A stretch of 64,000 nt of DNA from assembly GCF_042242105.1 (NCBI RefSeq), contig NC_092034.1:1398644-1462643 (forward strand). The letters run 5' to 3'. Both the position numbers and the translations under genes were made by a program. Of the stretch, positions 60,785 to 64,000 are shown piece by piece. This stretch comes from Pempheris klunzingeri (taxonomy: Eukaryota; Chordata; Actinopteri; Acropomatiformes; Pempheridae). Within the stretch, counting starts at the first letter, position 1, and the number at the start of each line of letters is the position of its first letter. The notes below the pieces were generated by a model. That model saw only the letters and a program-made list of their open reading frames with translations. It did no database searches and had not been told where the DNA came from.

Positions 60785-61793
60785 TTAAAAAAAAATGTAT
60801 AAAACACATTTCCATCCAAATGTTACAACATAATATGGTTATGATACTATTATTGTTTGATCTTTGATGAGCAAAAAGTGATGCTTGACACTCTGAAGTG
60901 AAGAGATGAGTTATGGTCAAAGTGGATCATTAAATGTAGACACGTTTGCATTTTGTCTTCATTAAACTTCTGAGAATCTTCATGTCTTCATAGCACGGGA
61001 CCTTTCTACCTCTAGACCCTTGAAAACATGAATTCACCATCTGAGGTCAGCAGTTATGTTGCTGTATGTTTAAAGTAAAATAAGAATCTAATCTAATCTG
61101 ATAAATCAGGTGGATATTGATGTGCATTTCCATTCTCTCCTCCTATATGTTATGCAGCTTAATAGGAAACTCCTAAAACACATTTGGCACAAAACCTGTG
61201 TGGCCTTCTAGTAAATATGGACAGCTGCTGTGTGGCTGTTCTACAAATCCTCAATAACTATCACATGCACTTACTGTTATGAGCAGAAAGAAGATGGATT
61301 CAAAAGCTCATCACGAGGCAACACAGACTGTAAAAAGGTGCAGCTTTAATGTTGCACAGAAAACAAGGAGCAGGCACCAAAAAACCAGTCAAACCAAAAA
61401 GTTTACAAAAACAATGTACTAATAGATTCCAACATGATGAGACTGAAAAGACGTGAAGAAACTCTTAGTAACTCTGACTAAAGATGCTGGACCGCTGGAA
61501 AACAAGACAACCAGGTGGGGCACAGGTGGAAACAAGAAGTTTCAAACATCTCAAACAGTTTCAGTCTTAATAATCACAATAACTAGAACTATTACAGTCC
61601 ATCAGTGCAGGCAGCATTAAGCTCTGCAGTCAGTAGTGAAAACTAGACAAGTATCAAACTATAATCACACAATAATTTCATTCCCATGTTCACACCTGAC
61701 ATGTACAGGTGTGTTACTGTATGTCAGGTCACTGATGTGAACAAAATAACCCAAATGTCTTTTGATAGTGTGAACAGATGAAGGTCTGAGTCT

Positions 61794-64000
61794 CTACTCT
61801 GAATGTTTCCTCTCAATCTCCTCCAGTGTCTCTTTAATCTTCTTCATGTGGTTCTCTACCACCTTCCTCCTCTCAGTCATTATGTTTAACAAAGTGTTTG
61901 TTTCATTCAGTAGTTTCTCTGTTTGCAGCATCAGATTTTCATCTACTTGTTTTCTATCCCTCAGCTGTTTTTTGGCTGTTAATGTGATTGTGTGAGTTTG
62001 GTCACTGTCTGTCATCTTCTCCACTGACTCAGTATCTTTAATGGTTTTGTCCATTTCCTCCTTTTGATCTTTAAGTTGTTGTTTCTGCTTTTCAAGTTCC
62101 TCCTTATGCTTCTTCAGTGTTTTAACCACTTCATCCAGGTTTTTCTTTTCTTCTTCTTTCTGCTGTAACTCTTCATTCAGCTTTGCCTTTTTCTTCACCA
62201 TTTTATCTTTTGCCATCAGCTTCTCTCTCTTTTCAGCTTCAGCCTTTCGGTGCTTCTTTGCCTCTGTGTGAATATCAGAATCAGAATTCCTTTATTGTCA
62301 TTGTGCAAGAAGCACAACGAAATCTAAATGGGAAACAGCAGCTCTCATGGACAGTGCAAATATATAATATAAAAAAATAATATAAAAACAGGGAGCTGTG
62401 TTCAATATAGTTTAAACTGGTTTTGTCTATCCAGTGTTGCTTTGAGTAACAAAGAGACTGAACAGAGGAAAAAGTAAAGAATAAAACATTTTGTTCATCT
62501 ATTCACATATTTTAGAGAATATCTAAAGTGTTTTATGACAGAATTAGACAGAAGCTATTTGTAACAGGAGCCTGAAACACAGTTACAAGATGATTTAGTC
62601 TTCACATAAACCCCTCCAGTATCATATTGGGGTGGAAAAAATCCCAACACAGGATGCCTGCAACTATATTGACATGTTTTTTTATTAAACGCGTTAAATG
62701 TCCAATGAAATACATCATGAATTTACTCTTTTTTTTTTTTTTTTTACCTTTTAAAAACATGCTTTGGCTCATGGGTAATGAGGCTGCTTCCACCATGAAA
62801 TACAGAAATAAAACTTTCATCATTCAAACTTAGCAGTAACCTGTCATTTTGTTGAGCTGTCAGGGACACTTTGGGTTTTTATGTTAAGAAACGTTAACGA
62901 TTGTTATTAAAAACTGACAAAAAAAGAAGGAGACATGAATTAGATTATATAATCATAGCATTAATTTTGTATTGTTGCTTATAAAGGACACATTTTTGTG
63001 TCCTTGTGTGAAAATCAAGCTGAGTGACGTGAATCAATAGCAACTGTTTCATGAGCTTCTGTGAGGCTGTCATCACAATCAGAGCTATACTGGTACCTCT
63101 GGTTTGGTTTTGTCTCCATCGCCACAAAACAAAGGCCACTGCAAAAGTAAAAAGGAAGAAAATGCCGAAGGTAACGCTGAGACGAACAGCATAACAAGAC
63201 GTGACCTCGAGGCAGTCAGCTGCAACGATAAAGCACAAACACAGAATAGAATAGTTACAGGAAAACACACCTCAGCTGAAGGTTAGAAAGACGAGGATGT
63301 TTGGAGAAAGAACTCACCTGACACCTGGATGTGTGTCTCTCTGGTCTGGTTGATGGCCTTCTGTTGGACTCTACAGGTGAAGCTGTTGCTGCGTCTCTTC
63401 TCCACAGTCGCTCTGCTGCTGACAGCGTAGAGGTGGTCAGGACCCAGGACCTTCTCTGTAGGTCCAGCAGAGACCAGGTTTCCCTCCCCGTCCAGCCACA
63501 ACACCTCAGGCTCTGGATACCAGCCTTTAGACTCACACTGTAACACCACCTCTCTGCTGTTTAAGTAAATGTCCGCTATGAGAGGTGAGGAGACAGAACC
63601 TGATGATGGGAGACAGAAGAAATGTACAGAAAATGTGAGCATGTTTATATACAGTGTGCAAGACGGGGACATTTACACCAGTACGACACTGTCAGCAGTG
63701 CAGATACAACTGCTGCCTTCACCTTAAAAATGTAACTGCTGTTGCAAAGTTCCCCAATGCTCCAACTGATGACATCGTACTAGAGGTCTCCACAGAGAAA
63801 AAGTACCCTGCACCTAAATCTGGCAATTAGATTGTCTGAAACTTAAAACCTGATCCAAGATGTGGAAGTCATGAACAGAGCCAAGGACAACACTAGCAGC
63901 AGCATGACAAGCTGGTTTGAAGCTGTGACGCTCATAAACTTATTATATAAGTAAATGTTTAACTGGAAGACACTAACGTGACATGAGACAGCTGGATAAA
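61794..64000 (-). CDS. Butyrophilin-like protein B (3' part; continues beyond the window)
   Basis: Tandem paralogue of protein A. Visible exons: 63599-63318 (IgC), 63219-63097 (TM) and 62263-61794 (coiled-coil tail, stop at 61794). The IgV and leader exons lie to the right of the window. The IgC exon is almost identical to A (TRETHIQVS for TREAHIQVS). The tail exon is 15 nt longer at its start (AKKHRKAEAEKREKLMAKD) and differs at several charged positions (KKHKEELE for MEQKKELE). All splice sites and frames are kept, so it looks functional. The last intron carries a LINE-tail insertion ending about 12 nt before the acceptor. Confidence 0.85.
62274..62382 (-). mobile_element. LINE 3'-tail insertion in the last intron of butyrophilin-like B
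   Basis: CAGAATCAGAATTCCTTTAT to GACAGTGCAAATATATAAT is absent at the matching place in copy A (57497). It is the same tail as at 34120-34215. AATAT(A) at both junctions may be a target duplication. On the minus strand it supplies AATAAA (GACAATAAAGGAATTC). Confidence 0.85.

Larger units (their letters stand above)
60785..64000. repeat. Tandem segmental duplication, copy B
   Basis: Second copy of the unit starting at 55937. Compared with A it lacks 88 bp (56051-56138 of A), carries a LINE-tail insertion of about 105 bp at 62274, and has a longer poly-T near 62730. Segment 60785-61793 is 3' flank without genes. Confidence 0.95.

Overview
The window is nuclear DNA from a ray-finned fish, almost certainly a teleost. 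It has vertebrate split genes with GT-AG introns and typical fish repeats. The gene neighbourhood rnf175 - TRIM2 is also found in other vertebrates. No bacterial, organellar or CRISPR feature was seen.

Region by region. (1) 1-3.8 kb, minus strand: the 5' two thirds of rnf175, a membrane RING ubiquitin ligase whose RING exons lie left of the window. (2) 4.4-8.8 kb, minus strand: a spliced, apparently non-coding host gene. Six of its introns each carry one identical 91-nt box C/D snoRNA that I recognise as U14 (SNORD14). Five of the six copies sit 71-77 nt upstream of a 3' splice site. This is the most striking locus in the window. (3) 9.6-24.3 kb, plus strand: a TRIM2 gene (B-box, coiled coil, filamin repeat, NHL propeller) with a long 3' UTR. 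No RING-coding exon was found for it. (4) 24.9-39.9 kb: five single-coding-exon 7TM receptors, one on minus and four on plus, from an expanded family I cannot name. They are mixed with shared upstream blocks, a LINE fragment and an L-amino-acid-oxidase pseudogene fragment. (5) 41.1-53.7 kb, minus strand: two complete seven-exon L-amino-acid oxidase genes, both ending in HDEL. (6) 54.4-55.5 kb, minus strand: a decayed Fc-receptor-like immunoglobulin gene. (7) 55.9-64.0 kb, minus strand: a recent tandem duplication of about 4.9 kb carrying two butyrophilin-like genes (IgV-IgC-TM-coiled coil). The second runs off the right edge.

The left third is conserved single-copy sequence plus an RNA-processing locus. 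The right two thirds is fast-evolving accessory sequence (receptors, secretory-pathway H2O2-producing oxidases, Ig-superfamily surface proteins) built by repeated tandem duplication, gene conversion and decay. Exon joins were checked by reading frame. TRIM2 from 16160 (671 aa), oxidase 1 (522 aa), oxidase 2 (518 aa) and butyrophilin-like A (436 aa) all join in frame without a premature stop.
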